From: Buchnera aphidicola (Macrosiphoniella sanborni)
Lineage (GTDB): Bacteria > Pseudomonadota > Gammaproteobacteria > Enterobacterales > Enterobacteriaceae
Reading direction: 5' to 3'
DNA length: 64,000 nt
Assembly (NCBI RefSeq): GCF_005080885.1
Contig: NZ_CP034864.1
Span: 395,282 to 459,281, forward strand
The translations under genes and the position numbers were made by a program. How positions within the stretch are numbered: the first letter of the stretch is position 1; the number at the start of each line of letters is the position of its first letter. Below the pieces are notes generated by a model that saw only the letters and a list, made by a program, of their open reading frames with translations, had not been told where the DNA came from and searched no databases. Below, in pieces: positions 40,014 to 52,098 of this stretch.

Positions 40014-40090
40014 TGGTAGCTACGACGGGAATCGAACCCATGACCCCAGCGTTATGAGTGCTGTGCTCTGACCAACTGAGCTACGTAGCC
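40014..40090 (-). tRNA. metT: Elongator tRNA-Met (anticodon CAT)
   Basis: A 77-nt gene including encoded CCA (complement of 40014-40016). Acceptor GGCTACG/CGTAGCT with terminal G-T, discriminator A; anticodon loop CTCATAA gives CAT. The anticodon stem CAGCA/CGCTG has an A-C mismatch next to the loop (positions 31-39). The acceptor and general similarity to E. coli metT identify it as elongator Met rather than initiator or tRNA-Ile2. Confidence 0.95.
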
Positions 40091-40168
40091 TAATAATTTT
40101 ACATTTTATAATATATATGTTGAATAATCAACAAAATTATTTTAATAAACAAATTAAATAAGAAAAAA

Positions 40169-41845
40169 ATGAATAATAAAAAATACAATAATTTTATTTG
40201 TCATATCATTAATCAAGATTTTCATAAAAATAAAAACTTATCTTTTCATACTCGCTTTCCACCAGAACCAAATGGACATCTTCATATTGGTCATGCAAAG
40301 TCAATATGTTTAAATTTTGAATTAGCATATTTGTATAAAGGACGGTGTAATCTTCGTTTTGATGATACGAATCCGTCAAAAGAGAATATAAAATATGTTA
40401 ATTCTATAAAAAATGACATTTCTTGGTTAGGTTATAAATGGCATGGTAATGTGCGTTATTCATCTGAATATTTTTCAATATTATATCAATATGCTAAAGA
40501 ATTAATTTATAAAGGACTAGCTTATGTAGATCATTTAACAAAAGAAGAAATACGTGAATATAGAGGTACTTTAAATACACCAGGGAAAAATAGTCCTTAT
40601 AGAAATAGAACAATTGAAGAAAATATACAACTTTTTAAAAAAATGAAAATAGGAAAATATGCTGAAGGAGAGGCTTGTTTACGTGCTAAAATAGATATGC
40701 ATTCTTCTTTTATTGTTATGCGAGATCCCGTTTTATATCGTATTATTTCTATTAGTCATCATCAAACTCAAAAAAATTGGTGTATATATCCAACATATGA
40801 TTTTGCTCATTGCTTATCTGATTCTATTGAAAAAATTACTCATTCATTATGTACATTAGAATTTCAAGATAATAAACGTTTATATAATTGGATTTTAAAA
40901 AATACTAATGTTTCACATCATCCTAAACAATATGAATTTTCTCGACTTAATTTAGAATTTTCTATTTTATCTAAAAGAAAATTGAAAATATTAATTGACA
41001 ATAATATAATCCAGGGATGGGATGATCCACGTATACCTACGATTTCTGGTTTGAGAAGAAAAGGATATACACCATCTTCTATTAAAGAATTTTGTCAGAA
41101 AATTGGTATTACAAAACAAAATAATTTAATAGAATATTCTTTATTAGAACACTGTATTCGAAAAGAATTAAATCAAACTGCTATACGTACTATGGCTATA
41201 TTAGAACCAATTAAAATTTTTTTATATAATTTAGATCAAAATCATAAAGAAATTTTTACAGTTCCTAATCATCCTAATAATCCTAATATGGGGACACATG
41301 AAGTTATTTTTACTAATATGATATATATTGAACGATCTGATTTTCAGGAAAAATATGACAAAGAATATAAAAGATTAAGAATTGGAGAAGAAATACGTTT
41401 AAGATATGCTTATATAATTAAAGCAGAAAAAATAGAAAAAGACGAATATAATAATATTATTAGTATAATATGTTATTGTGATATTAGTACTTTAGGAAAA
41501 AGACCAAAAAATAAAAAAAATCCTGCAGTAATACATTGGATTTCAACAAAAAATACGCTAAAAGCAGAATTTAGATTATATAATCAATTGTTTAACATTA
41601 AAAATCCAGAACAACAAAAAAATTTTTTATCTTGCATTAATCCTCTATCATTAGTTAAAAAAAATGGTTTTATTGAAAAAACATTAGAACAAAAAATACA
41701 AAAATATATTAACAATGATCGTAATCAACTATTTTTTCAATTTGAAAGAATTGGTTATTTTTGTTTAGATTATATAGATTCTAAAAAAAGTTTTTTAATC
41801 TTTAATCGTACTGTAAATTTGCGTGATGTATGGAATAGAAAATAA
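40169..41845 (+). CDS. glnS: Glutaminyl-tRNA synthetase
   Basis: GlnRS charges tRNA-Gln; its retention means no indirect transamidation is needed for glutamine. The 558-residue protein (E. coli 554) has [17 protein letters not shown] with HIGH at 39-42, [11 protein letters not shown], the KMSKS-type LSKRKL, and the C-terminal anticodon-binding barrels ([29 protein letters not shown]). It lies next to the gene of one of its substrates, tRNA-Gln, and is divergent from the tRNA cluster. Confidence 0.98.
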   Translation: MNNKKYNNFICHIINQDFHKNKNLSFHTRFPPEPNGHLHIGHAKSICLNFELAYLYKGRCNLRFDDTNPSKENIKYVNSIKNDISWLGYKWHGNVRYSSEYFSILYQYAKELIYKGLAYVDHLTKEEIREYRGTLNTPGKNSPYRNRTIEENIQLFKKMKIGKYAEGEACLRAKIDMHSSFIVMRDPVLYRIISISHHQTQKNWCIYPTYDFAHCLSDSIEKITHSLCTLEFQDNKRLYNWILKNTNVSHHPKQYEFSRLNLEFSILSKRKLKILIDNNIIQGWDDPRIPTISGLRRKGYTPSSIKEFCQKIGITKQNNLIEYSLLEHCIRKELNQTAIRTMAILEPIKIFLYNLDQNHKEIFTVPNHPNNPNMGTHEVIFTNMIYIERSDFQEKYDKEYKRLRIGEEIRLRYAYIIKAEKIEKDEYNNIISIICYCDISTLGKRPKNKKNPAVIHWISTKNTLKAEFRLYNQLFNIKNPEQQKNFLSCINPLSLVKKNGFIEKTLEQKIQKYINNDRNQLFFQFERIGYFCLDYIDSKKSFLIFNRTVNLRDVWNRK

Positions 41846-41962
41846 ATATAAAAAACATTACTAATGCTTACTATAAGTATATACTTGTAAAGATATATTA
41901 TAATTAAAAATTTAATAAAATTAAAAAATAAATTTAATACTATTAAAAATTTTTATGTTTAG

Positions 41963-43681
<1,719 letters not shown>

Positions 43682-43701
43682 ATATATTAAGGTATTATAA
43701 T

Positions 43702-45006
43702 ATGTCTAAAATTATAAAAATTATAGCACGTGAAATTATAGATTCCCGAGGTAATCCTACTGTAGAATCTGAAGTATATTTAGAAGATGGTTCTATAGGA
43801 TTATCTTCTTCTCCTTCTGGAGCTTCTACAGGTTCATTAGAAGCTATGGAATTAAGAGATAATGATCAGGATCGATTTACAGGGAAAGGAGTAAAAAAAG
43901 CAGTTTTATTAATCAATACTGAAATATCTATGGCACTAAAAAATAAAAATGCTCAAGATCAAAGTCAGATCGACTATACTATGATTGATTTAGATGGCAC
44001 AAAAAATAAATCTAGAATAGGTGCAAATGCAATTTTATCTGTATCTTTAGCTGTTGCAAAAGCTGCTGCTTCATCTAAAAAAATACCTTTATATAAACAT
44101 ATTGCAGAACTAAACAACACACCAAATATATTTTCTATGCCTCTTCCTATGATTAATATTATTAATGGTGGAAAACATGCTAATAATAATATTGATATTC
44201 AAGAATTTATGATTCAACCTATTAGTGCACGAACAATCAAAGAAGCTATACGTATGGGATGTGAAATATTTCATGCTTTGGGTACGTTACTTAAAGAAAA
44301 AAACATGAGCACAACCGTAGGAGACGAAGGTGGATATGCTCCAAATTTAAAATCTAACGAAGAAGCTTTAGATATTATTCAAGAAGCGATATATCACACT
44401 AAATATACATTAGGAAAAGATATAAGATTAGCAATAGATTGCGCAGCTTCAGAATTGTATAATGAAAAAACAAAAAAATATGAATTAATAGGAGAAAATA
44501 TTTCTTTTTCTTCAAAAGAATTTACTCATTATTTAGAAAAACTATCTCAAAAATATCCTATCGTTTCAATTGAAGATGGTCAAAATGAATCAGATTGGGA
44601 AGGATTTTTATATCAAACAAAAATATTAGGTCATAAAATACAATTAGTTGGCGATGATTTGTTTGTAACAAATCCTCATATTTTAAGAAAAGGAATTAAA
44701 TCAGGTATTGCAAATTCCATATTAATTAAATTAAACCAAATTGGTACATTAACAGAAACTATAGAAACAATTAAAATAGCTAAAGAAGCACACTATAATG
44801 TAATTATTTCTCATCGTTCAGGTGAAACAGAAGATTGTTCTATAGCAGATTTATCTGTAGGAACATCAGCAGGTCAAATTAAAACTGGTTCTGTTAGTCG
44901 TTCTGATAGAACTGCAAAATATAATCAATTAATTAGAATTGAAGAAAAATTAGGTTCTAAAGAAGCTCCGTTTAATGGTTTAAAAGAAATTCCATTTGCA
45001 TTGTAA
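43702..45006 (+). CDS. eno: Enolase
   Basis: Enolase converts 2-phosphoglycerate to PEP and in E. coli is also part of the RNA degradosome. The 434-residue protein (E. coli 432) has [14 protein letters not shown] near 8-21, [63 protein letters not shown] and [15 protein letters not shown], giving all the catalytic and magnesium ligands. It follows pyrG and ends before a long non-coding stretch. Confidence 0.99.
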   Translation: MSKIIKIIAREIIDSRGNPTVESEVYLEDGSIGLSSSPSGASTGSLEAMELRDNDQDRFTGKGVKKAVLLINTEISMALKNKNAQDQSQIDYTMIDLDGTKNKSRIGANAILSVSLAVAKAAASSKKIPLYKHIAELNNTPNIFSMPLPMINIINGGKHANNNIDIQEFMIQPISARTIKEAIRMGCEIFHALGTLLKEKNMSTTVGDEGGYAPNLKSNEEALDIIQEAIYHTKYTLGKDIRLAIDCAASELYNEKTKKYELIGENISFSSKEFTHYLEKLSQKYPIVSIEDGQNESDWEGFLYQTKILGHKIQLVGDDLFVTNPHILRKGIKSGIANSILIKLNQIGTLTETIETIKIAKEAHYNVIISHRSGETEDCSIADLSVGTSAGQIKTGSVSRSDRTAKYNQLIRIEEKLGSKEAPFNGLKEIPFAL

Positions 45007-45022
45007 ATAAAAACATATTTCA

Positions 45023-45056
45023 AAGAACCAGGTATTTTAAAATATGCCTGTTTCTT
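45023..45056 (+). terminator. Probable eno terminator
   Basis: Arms AAGAACCAGG (45023-45032) and CCTGTTTCTT (45047-45056) pair with one C/T mismatch; the loop segment TATTTTAAAATA can also fold. The 3' arm ends in TTTCTT. It starts 17 bp after the eno stop. Confidence 0.6.
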
Positions 45057-45577
45057 AACATATTCAAAATGATTTAAATCATTTATTTTAAAAAACATAT
45101 TTTTTTTTAATCAAAATAAATATTTTTAGTATATGATTTAAAAAAAAATAAAAATATTTTTAATTTTTTTTATATTTCATATATCTTATTTTTTATATAA
45201 AATTATTTTTTAAAAAAATACATATTAATAAAAGTTCTTTTCTATATAATGATCTATAATACAAAATACACTTTGTTTTATATTTTTTTGAATATATACA
45301 AAAAAATTACTTTCTTATAAAAGTGAAATAAAATAAAATTTTATTACATAATACAAAATAATAAAAATATTAAATCTAATTATTTATAATAGGTTAATAT
45401 ATAATATTAAAAATATTTTAAGAATATTCATTTAATGATTTATCATTGATCATCACTTGGTATAATATGATGTAAAACATTCGTTATTAAAGATAATATT
45501 TTTTATTAAAAAGTATCAAACATTTAATTGTTTCGCAATATTATGTTATATATTTTTAAATATTTTTTTGATACTAT

Positions 45578-45598
45578 AATAGTTAGTTTTTAACTATT
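45578..45598. repeat. Inverted repeat in the eno-ispF gap
   Basis: AATAGTTA (45578-45585) and TAACTATT (45591-45598) form an 8-bp stem with a GTTTT loop. It directly follows the right arm of the wider inverted pair AGTATCAAA/TTTGATACT. Confidence 0.6.
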
Positions 45599-45814
45599 CA
45601 TTATTTAATAATTAAATAAAATAAATTATATTTTGATATAATATAAAATATTTTTAATTTATTTTAATTAAAAATATTAATAATATTATTATACTAAAAA
45701 AGTATATACTTTTTTAGAAAATATATTATCATTTAATTTGGAAATATTATATTAAAACATAATTTTTTTTTAGTAAAAATTATTTTATTTTTTATAATTA
45801 AAATATTCATGTAT

Positions 45815-45832
45815 ATAATAATAATAATAATA
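45815..45832. repeat. ATA microsatellite, six units
   Basis: Six consecutive ATA units in non-coding DNA between eno and ispF; a simple-sequence tract without sign of function. Confidence 0.85.
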
Positions 45833-45965
45833 TATTTTATACATTAGGAATGTAGATTAAGACAATAAAAAATAATATAAAAAATTTTAATTATAAATTT
45901 CATATATTATTTCAGAATAGAATCATTCAATATATAACATAGTATATAAATATAAAAGATAAGTA

Positions 45966-46454
45966 TTATAGAGATATTGTTTTAATTTTCTTAAGTAAAA
46001 CAATTGCTTGGCAAGCAATTCCTTCTTTTCTACCAATACAGCCTATCTTTTGAGCAGTACTTGCTTTTATGCTAATATTATCTATCTTAGTATGAAGATC
46101 TAATGATAAATTTGATCTCATAAAAAATGTATATGGTGACATTTTTGGATATTCTGTAATAATTGTAATATCGATGTTAGATATATTATAATTTTTTAAT
46201 TGAATTTTTTTCCAAATTGTTTTTAATAATATTCGGCTGTCAATATTTTTATAGATTTTATTATTACTTGGAAAAAAAGTTCCAATATCACCCATAGAAG
46301 TAGCACCTAAAAGTGCATCGATTACTGCATGTATTAATAAATCACCATTAGAATAAGCAATTAAACCTTGATTACAAGGTATTATAACACCACCAATAAT
46401 TAATGGTTTTTTACTTCCAAAAGAATGAAGATCAAAACCATAACCAATCCGCAT
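45966..46454 (-). CDS. ispF: 2-C-methyl-D-erythritol 2,4-cyclodiphosphate synthase
   Basis: IspF forms the cyclic diphosphate in the MEP route to isoprenoids. The 162-residue protein (E. coli 159) has the zinc ligands Asp8 and His10 in GFDLHSFG and His42 in [12 protein letters not shown], then GDIGTFFPS and the C-terminal [14 protein letters not shown]. The segment HSDGD of E. coli is YSNGD here. It follows ispD by 25 bp and they form one transcript; truD, which comes next in E. coli, is absent. Confidence 0.97.
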   Translation of the reverse strand: MRIGYGFDLHSFGSKKPLIIGGVIIPCNQGLIAYSNGDLLIHAVIDALLGATSMGDIGTFFPSNNKIYKNIDSRILLKTIWKKIQLKNYNISNIDITIITEYPKMSPYTFFMRSNLSLDLHTKIDNISIKASTAQKIGCIGRKEGIACQAIVLLKKIKTISL

Positions 46455-46479
46455 AAATTATTCCTTTTCTGTTTATAAT

Positions 46480-47190
46480 TTATATACAATTAGATCTTTG
46501 CAAATAAAATTTTGCAAGAAGAAGATCGTCAGGCCAAGTAATCTTAATATTTTTACTGCTTCCTAAGATGAGTAATGGAGTATATCCACAATATTCTAAA
46601 GCTGATGCTTCATCAGTTATATTAATTTTATCTTGAACAATTTTTTTTAAACAATATTTTAATAAATTCATTTGAAATAACTGAGGCGTTAAAGCATGCC
46701 ATAAATTTTTTCTATCTAAAGTATATAAAGAATGTTTGTTTTTCATATTACTATATTTAATAGTATCAGATACCGGCCTTGCTAAAATAGCACCTACTGG
46801 ATTTTTTTTAATAATTGATATTAAATTATCTAAATCTTTATAATTCAAACATGGACGAACTGCATCATGAATAATAACCCAATCTGCATCTGTTTCAAAA
46901 ATTAATCCTGATAAAACAGAATACATTCTTTTTTTTCCACCTATTACAGATACAATACGTATATTAGATGATATTGATAATGTATGAAAATAATGATCTT
47001 GTTGATTTAAACTTACAACAATACGATTTATATTAGGATGTAATAATAACGTATTTAAGGTATGTTCAAGAATAGTACAATTTTGAATTTTTATATATTG
47101 TTTTGGCAAATTTGATTTCATTCTAGAACCAATTCCAGCAGCTGGGACAATAGCCATAATTTTTGGTTTATACATATTAAATAAGACCAT
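46480..47190 (-). CDS. ispD: 2-C-methyl-D-erythritol 4-phosphate cytidylyltransferase
   Basis: IspD activates MEP with CTP in isoprenoid synthesis. From the ATG at 47190 the protein has 236 residues, the E. coli length, with AIVPAAGIGSRMKSNLPKQY near 14-33, the IHDAVRPC metal-site motif, ARPVSDTIK and TDEASALEYCGY. A second in-frame ATG at 47175 would remove five residues; neither has a good Shine-Dalgarno. It lies between ftsB and ispF, the E. coli order. Confidence 0.96.
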   Translation of the reverse strand: MVLFNMYKPKIMAIVPAAGIGSRMKSNLPKQYIKIQNCTILEHTLNTLLLHPNINRIVVSLNQQDHYFHTLSISSNIRIVSVIGGKKRMYSVLSGLIFETDADWVIIHDAVRPCLNYKDLDNLISIIKKNPVGAILARPVSDTIKYSNMKNKHSLYTLDRKNLWHALTPQLFQMNLLKYCLKKIVQDKINITDEASALEYCGYTPLLILGSSKNIKITWPDDLLLAKFYLQRSNCI

Positions 47191-47248
47191 ATTATATTTA
47201 AAAATATAAAAATTATTTATTTCAAATAATTAATATAAATATTAAATT

Positions 47249-47455
47249 TTATTTTTGATGATTAATATCATTATTTAAATTTTTAATATTTGCAATTACT
47301 TCTTTGTTACGCATATCAAGATATTCATTATTTATTTTTTCCAAAATAACTTTTTTATATATTTTAATATAATCAAAAATACCATTTTTTCCTAACCAAA
47401 GAGAATATTGTAACCAAAATAACAAAAATAAAAAAAACATTTTCAATATTTTCAT
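47249..47455 (-). CDS. ftsB: Cell division protein FtsB, shortened
   Basis: FtsB is a bitopic membrane protein of the FtsQ-FtsL-FtsB divisome subcomplex. The N-terminal half is clear: a membrane segment at about residues 3-20, then FWLQYSLWLGKNGIFDYIK, nearly the E. coli sequence, followed by a short coiled-coil-like region. The product has only 68 residues against 103 in E. coli, ending within or just after the coiled coil. The missing C-terminal part is the one reported to contact FtsQ. Position upstream of ispD supports the assignment. Confidence 0.85.
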   Translation of the reverse strand: MKILKMFFLFLLFWLQYSLWLGKNGIFDYIKIYKKVILEKINNEYLDMRNKEVIANIKNLNNDINHQK

Positions 47456-47477
47456 ATTTATATTTAAACGGATTATA

Positions 47478-48095
47478 TTAATTAAAAAATATTATATTAT
47501 TTTCATACAAAATATTTATAATTTTTTTTGAATTTTCCTCTAAAGAGTATGTCCCATTTAAAATTAAACTAGGATTATCAGGAATTTCATATACAGATTG
47601 TACACCAGTAAAATCTAATATTTTACCTTCTCGAGCTTTTTTATATAATTTTTTTGGATCTCGAGATTCACAAATACTAATTGGTGTATTAACAAATATT
47701 TCTAAATAATTCTTCTTACCACCTAGTATATTACAAATCATTTCTCTTTGTTTTCGATAAGGAGAAATCACTGATATTAATGTTATTATTCCAGCATCTA
47801 ACATCATTTTCACTATTTCCCCAATTCGTCTAATATTTTCATTTCGATCTATTTCACTAAATGTCAAATCCGAACAAAGACCAGATCTAATATTATCGCC
47901 ATCTAATAAATAAGTATTAATACTATTTTTAAATAGTATGTTTTCTAAATGATTAGCAATAGTTGATTTTCCTGAACCTGAAAGACCAGTAAACCATATT
48001 GCAATAGATTTATGTTTATTTTTTATTTCACGTTTTTTACGTGTAATAGAATTATATTGCCAAAAAATATTTCTTTTAATATTATCATTATTCAT
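47478..48095 (-). CDS. cysC: Adenylyl-sulfate kinase
   Basis: CysC phosphorylates APS to PAPS in sulfate assimilation. The 205-residue protein (E. coli 201) has the P-loop GLSGSGKST at 37-45, LLDGDNIRSGLCSDLTFSE, the ISPYRKQR lid region and FVNTPISICESRDPKKLYKKA. Its ATG overlaps the end of cysN by 8 bp (ATGAATAA), so the two are translationally coupled. It is the last gene of the seven-gene cys block. Confidence 0.98.
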   Translation of the reverse strand: MNNDNIKRNIFWQYNSITRKKREIKNKHKSIAIWFTGLSGSGKSTIANHLENILFKNSINTYLLDGDNIRSGLCSDLTFSEIDRNENIRRIGEIVKMMLDAGIITLISVISPYRKQREMICNILGGKKNYLEIFVNTPISICESRDPKKLYKKAREGKILDFTGVQSVYEIPDNPSLILNGTYSLEENSKKIINILYENNIIFFN

Positions 48096-49518
48096 CTTTA
48101 TGAAAACCTTGATTATGAAAAATTTTTGGTATATTCCAATGCGGGAAATATCGAGAAATTAAATCATGTAATTCTGATTCGAATTTTTTTTCATAATTAA
48201 AAATCATATTATTTTTTGTTTTTATTCCTTCTATAATCATTCCAGCTCCTACAGTAATATTAGTCATAAGATCAATAAAAATCATACTACCTGTCATACG
48301 ATTTTTTTCATAACTGTCAAATATCATTGGTTCACTAAAAACTACTATAATACGACCAATACTATTTAATTCGAGAGAATTAGTTTTAATTTTTACGAGA
48401 GTATTTATATTTATTTTAAATAAAATTTCTTTTATATGCACACGTGTTTTTTTACCTGATAACTTAATATTATATGATTGTCCTACTAGTAATTCCGCAT
48501 CTATCATCCAAACAACATCAACAATTGCTTCTTTAAAAGATGTTAAAACAGAATTAATATCTACAAAAAAATCTCCACGATTAATATCTATTTCATCTTT
48601 TAAAGTAATAGTGATTGCTTCTCCGACTTCTGCATATTTTAAATCTTGATTAAATATAACAATTCGATTAATGTAAGAATTAATATTTATAGGTAAAATT
48701 TTAATAGGTTGACCAACATGAATTTTACCAGATACTAACATTCCAGAATATCCACGAAAATCTGAAGTAGGACGATTAATATATTGAACTGGAAATCTAA
48801 TTTCTTCTGTATTATTATGATTTTTTATTTCTATTGTCTCTAAAATATTTAATAAGGTTGAACCCTGATACCAAGGAATCAGATTTTTTTTAAAAACAAT
48901 ATTTTCACCAATTAAAGCAGATATAGGAATAAAAATAATATTTAAATCATTAGCAAGCTTTTTAGAAAAAAGCAAAAAATTTTTTTTTATATTGATAAAT
49001 CTTTCTTCTTCATAATTAACTAAATCCATTTTATTAATAGCTACAATTAAATTTTTAATACCAAGCAATGTTGAAATAAAACTATGTCTATAAGTTTGAT
49101 CAGATAAACCCTTTCGAACATCAACTAATAAAATAGATAAATCACATGTAGAAGCTCCTGTAACCATGTTACGCGTATATTGTTCATGACCAGGTGTATC
49201 AGCAATAATAAATTTTCTTTTATTAGTAGAAAAATAACGATATGCTACATCAATTGTAATACCTTGTTCACGTTCAGATTGCAGTCCATCTACTATTAAA
49301 GCGAGATCTATTTCATTTCCTTGTGTGCCATGACGTTTACTATCATTTTTTAAGGAAAACAACTGATCATCATAAATTTGCTTAGTATCATGTAATAAAC
49401 GACCTATTAATGTACTTTTACCATCGTCGACACTACCACAGGTTAAAAATTTTAATAAAGTTTTTTTTTGATTTGCATCAAACCATTTTTTAAAATTATC
49501 TAAAATATTCATGTTCAT
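48088..49518 (-). CDS. cysN: Sulfate adenylyltransferase GTPase subunit CysN
   Basis: CysN hydrolyses GTP to drive APS formation by CysD. The 476-residue protein (E. coli 475) has the G1 motif GSVDDGKST at 28-36, EREQGITIDVAYRYF, the DTPGHEQYTRNM G3 motif and AINKMDLV G4 motif, then EF-Tu-like barrel domains (QYINRPTSDFRGYSG; MTGSMIFIDLMTN). A second ATG two codons downstream is possible; AAGG lies upstream. It overlaps cysC and is 20 bp after cysD. Confidence 0.98.
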   Translation of the reverse strand: MNMNILDNFKKWFDANQKKTLLKFLTCGSVDDGKSTLIGRLLHDTKQIYDDQLFSLKNDSKRHGTQGNEIDLALIVDGLQSEREQGITIDVAYRYFSTNKRKFIIADTPGHEQYTRNMVTGASTCDLSILLVDVRKGLSDQTYRHSFISTLLGIKNLIVAINKMDLVNYEEERFINIKKNFLLFSKKLANDLNIIFIPISALIGENIVFKKNLIPWYQGSTLLNILETIEIKNHNNTEEIRFPVQYINRPTSDFRGYSGMLVSGKIHVGQPIKILPININSYINRIVIFNQDLKYAEVGEAITITLKDEIDINRGDFFVDINSVLTSFKEAIVDVVWMIDAELLVGQSYNIKLSGKKTRVHIKEILFKININTLVKIKTNSLELNSIGRIIVVFSEPMIFDSYEKNRMTGSMIFIDLMTNITVGAGMIIEGIKTKNNMIFNYEKKFESELHDLISRYFPHWNIPKIFHNQGFHKDE

Positions 49519-49538
49519 TTTATCATATTACCTTTTTT

Positions 49539-50447
49539 TTAAAAATAACCTTGTCTTTTTTTAAATTCCATTGAATTTTTTTGATCATAATCAATCGCGC
49601 GACCAACTCTTTCACTGGTCTTGACTATTAATGTTTCTTGAATAATATCTTCAATATTTACAGCTTCTGATTCAATAGCACTAGTTAAAGGCCAACAACC
49701 CAATGTTCGAAATCTCACCATTTTTTCTTTTATTATTTCATCATCTCCAATATTAATACGTTTATCATCAATCATAATTAATCTTCCGTTTCTTTCTAAA
49801 ACTGGACGCATAGCAGCAAAATATAAAGGAACAATTTCAATTTTTTCTAAAAAAATATATTGCCAAATATCTAATTCAGTCCAATTTGAAAGTGGAAAAA
49901 CACGGATATTTTCTCCAGGATTAATTTGACTATTATAATTCCACCATAGTTCTGGTCTTTGTTTTTTTGGATCCCATTGATGAAATGAATCACGAAAGGA
50001 ATAAATACGTTCTTTAGAACGTGATTTTTCTTCATCACGTCTAGCTCCACCAAAAGCAGCATCAAAATTATATTTATTTATTGCTTCTTTTAGTCCTTCA
50101 GTTTTCATAATATTAGTATACTTATGTCCTCCATTTTCAAATGGATTCAATCCTAATAATTTTCCTTTGGAATGAATATGAATTATTAGTTCTATATTAT
50201 AAGTTTTTGCAATATAATCTCGAAAACTATACATCTCTTTAAATTTCCATCCAGTATCTATATGAAGCAAAGGAAAAGGAATAGATCCAGGATAAAAAGC
50301 TTTTTTTGCTAAATGTAACATTACTGAAGAATCTTTACCAATAGAGTATAACATGACCGGATTTTGAAAATCTGCGACTACTTCTCGCATTATATAAATA
50401 CTTTCAGATTCTAATTGACTCAAATGAGTAGTATTTTTTTTAAACAT
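49539..50447 (-). CDS. cysD: Sulfate adenylyltransferase catalytic subunit CysD
   Basis: CysD adenylates sulfate to APS together with CysN. The protein has 302 residues, the E. coli length, with the PP-loop-type [14 protein letters not shown] near 36-49, [32 protein letters not shown] and [15 protein letters not shown]. It is followed by cysN and preceded 50 bp upstream by cysG; in E. coli cysG lies in a different part of the chromosome. Confidence 0.98.
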   Translation of the reverse strand: MFKKNTTHLSQLESESIYIMREVVADFQNPVMLYSIGKDSSVMLHLAKKAFYPGSIPFPLLHIDTGWKFKEMYSFRDYIAKTYNIELIIHIHSKGKLLGLNPFENGGHKYTNIMKTEGLKEAINKYNFDAAFGGARRDEEKSRSKERIYSFRDSFHQWDPKKQRPELWWNYNSQINPGENIRVFPLSNWTELDIWQYIFLEKIEIVPLYFAAMRPVLERNGRLIMIDDKRINIGDDEIIKEKMVRFRTLGCWPLTSAIESEAVNIEDIIQETLIVKTSERVGRAIDYDQKNSMEFKKRQGYF

Positions 50448-50497
50448 TATTTTTCCTGAAATCTATATAATCGTAAAAATCTATTATTAATAATATT

Positions 50498-51877
50498 TTA
50501 TTTTATTTGAAACCATGATAATTTTTTATGTAAATTAACTACGTTTCCAACAATTAATAAAGAAGGAGTCATAGGTAATTTAATTATTTTTTCTATTTCT
50601 TCAAGAGAGCTTATAAAAACTTTTTGATCAGAAGTAGTACCGTTTTCAATAATAGCTATTGGAGTAGATTTTAATCGTCCATATGAAATTAATTTTTTGG
50701 ATATTTCTACAACTTTTAAGACTCCCATATATATTACTAAAGTATAAGAAGAATCACACAAAAGTGACCAATTATTTGTAAAATTATTAGGACACTGATG
50801 TCCTGTAATAAATATAACACCTTGCGCGTACTTTCTATGTGTTAATGGTATACCACTATAAGCAGAAATACCAATAGCAGAAGTAATTCCTGGAACAACT
50901 TGAAAACTAACACCTGCATTTTTCGCTGCTTCTAATTCTTCTCCGCCCCGTCCAAAAATAAATGGATCTCCGCCTTTTAAACGTATTACTTTATTGCCTT
51001 TTTGAGCTAATTTTATTAATAATCTAATAATTTCTTTTTGATTAATACTTTTGAAACCGGCACGTTTTCCAACATATATAAGTTTAGCATCACGACGTAC
51101 TAAATCTAAAACGTCTTGAGATACTAAAGCATCATATAATATTACATCTGCTTGTTGTAATATCTGTAGACCTCTTAAAGTTAATAAACCACTATCTCCT
51201 GGTCCGGCTCCAACTAAAATAATTTCGCCTATATTTTTAGAGATATTATTCTTAACCATATTTTCTTTTAAAATACTAATAGCTTGTTTTTTATTCCCAT
51301 GAAGTATTTTTTCAAAAAATAAACCTTGGAATAATTTTTCCCAAAATCTACGTCGTTCTAAAAGACTAGAAAAATGTTTTTTAACAACATTTCTCCATTT
51401 TCCGGCAATTGTAGCTACATCACCTAATCTCATTGGTAGAATTGCTTCAATTTTTTCACGTAATAATCGTAATAAAACTGGAGCAGTACCTCCAGAAGAC
51501 AAAGCTAGAATTATGGGCGAACGATTGATAATAGAAGGAAAAATAAAAGAACATTTTAACGTATCATCTACTACATTTAACAGTAAACAACGTTCATTGC
51601 ATATCTTAAATAAATATTCATTTAATTCTATATCATTAGTAGCTGAAATTACTAAAAATATTTTTTTTAAATAAATTACATTAAACACATTAGATAATAA
51701 ATTTATTTTTTTTTGATTTAATAAAAACTGTATATCTTTACATAACTTTTTAGAAATAACATTAATTATAGCTCCTGAACGAAGTAGTAATTTAATTTTA
51801 TTAAATGCTACTTCTCCTCCACCAATGACTAAAACATTTTTAGATTTTAAATTTATAAAAATAGGAAAATAATTCAC
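50498..51877 (-). CDS. cysG: Siroheme synthase CysG
   Basis: CysG makes siroheme, the prosthetic group of sulfite reductase CysI, from uroporphyrinogen III. The 459-residue protein (E. coli 457) is trifunctional: the N-terminal dehydrogenase/ferrochelatase part has VLVIGGGEVAFNKI near 15-28 and ALSSGGTAPVLLRLLRE, and the C-terminal SUMT methyltransferase has LVGAGPGDSGLLTLRG, RLKGGDPFIFGRGGEE and PGITSAIGISAYSGIPLTHR. Its place inside the sulfate block couples cofactor and enzyme supply. Confidence 0.98.
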   Translation of the reverse strand: MNYFPIFINLKSKNVLVIGGGEVAFNKIKLLLRSGAIINVISKKLCKDIQFLLNQKKINLLSNVFNVIYLKKIFLVISATNDIELNEYLFKICNERCLLLNVVDDTLKCSFIFPSIINRSPIILALSSGGTAPVLLRLLREKIEAILPMRLGDVATIAGKWRNVVKKHFSSLLERRRFWEKLFQGLFFEKILHGNKKQAISILKENMVKNNISKNIGEIILVGAGPGDSGLLTLRGLQILQQADVILYDALVSQDVLDLVRRDAKLIYVGKRAGFKSINQKEIIRLLIKLAQKGNKVIRLKGGDPFIFGRGGEELEAAKNAGVSFQVVPGITSAIGISAYSGIPLTHRKYAQGVIFITGHQCPNNFTNNWSLLCDSSYTLVIYMGVLKVVEISKKLISYGRLKSTPIAIIENGTTSDQKVFISSLEEIEKIIKLPMTPSLLIVGNVVNLHKKLSWFQIK

Positions 51878-52098
51878 AATTGCTTTTTTCCAAAAAGAAT
51901 TTATTATATTTTTTCTAAAATGAAACTATAATTTTTTATGTAAAATTTTTTAATTTAAAATTATATTATATGACTATATGTAATTACATACTAACTAAAT
52001 AATGTAATGTATAAAAAATTTTTTAATAAAAACAATATAATTATAAATATTTATAAATAATACATTTTTTAAAAAAATATGATATTTATTTAAAGTAA

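Larger units (their letters stand above)
45007..45965. other. Long non-coding region between eno and ispF
   Basis: About 960 bp between the convergent stop codons of eno and ispF, by far the longest gene-free stretch in the window. After the eno hairpin I see only AT-rich DNA with stops in all frames: a 9-bp inverted pair AGTATCAAA (45512-45520)/TTTGATACT (45567-45575), a hairpin AATAGTTA/TAACTATT (45578-45598), an isolated TATAAT (45461-45466) and an ATA6 microsatellite (45815-45832). No remnant of truD, surE or other E. coli neighbours is recognisable. It is probably a decayed gene region. Confidence 0.75.

Noticed and set aside
39750-40071. Open frames of 66 and 81 codons crossing the tRNA cluster
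   Set aside because: They read through three tRNA genes; the apparent peptides are translations of tRNA sequence.
41875-41886. Palindrome AAGTATATACTT upstream of pyrG as an operator
   Set aside because: Short A/T palindromes are frequent in such DNA; nothing connects it to a regulator.
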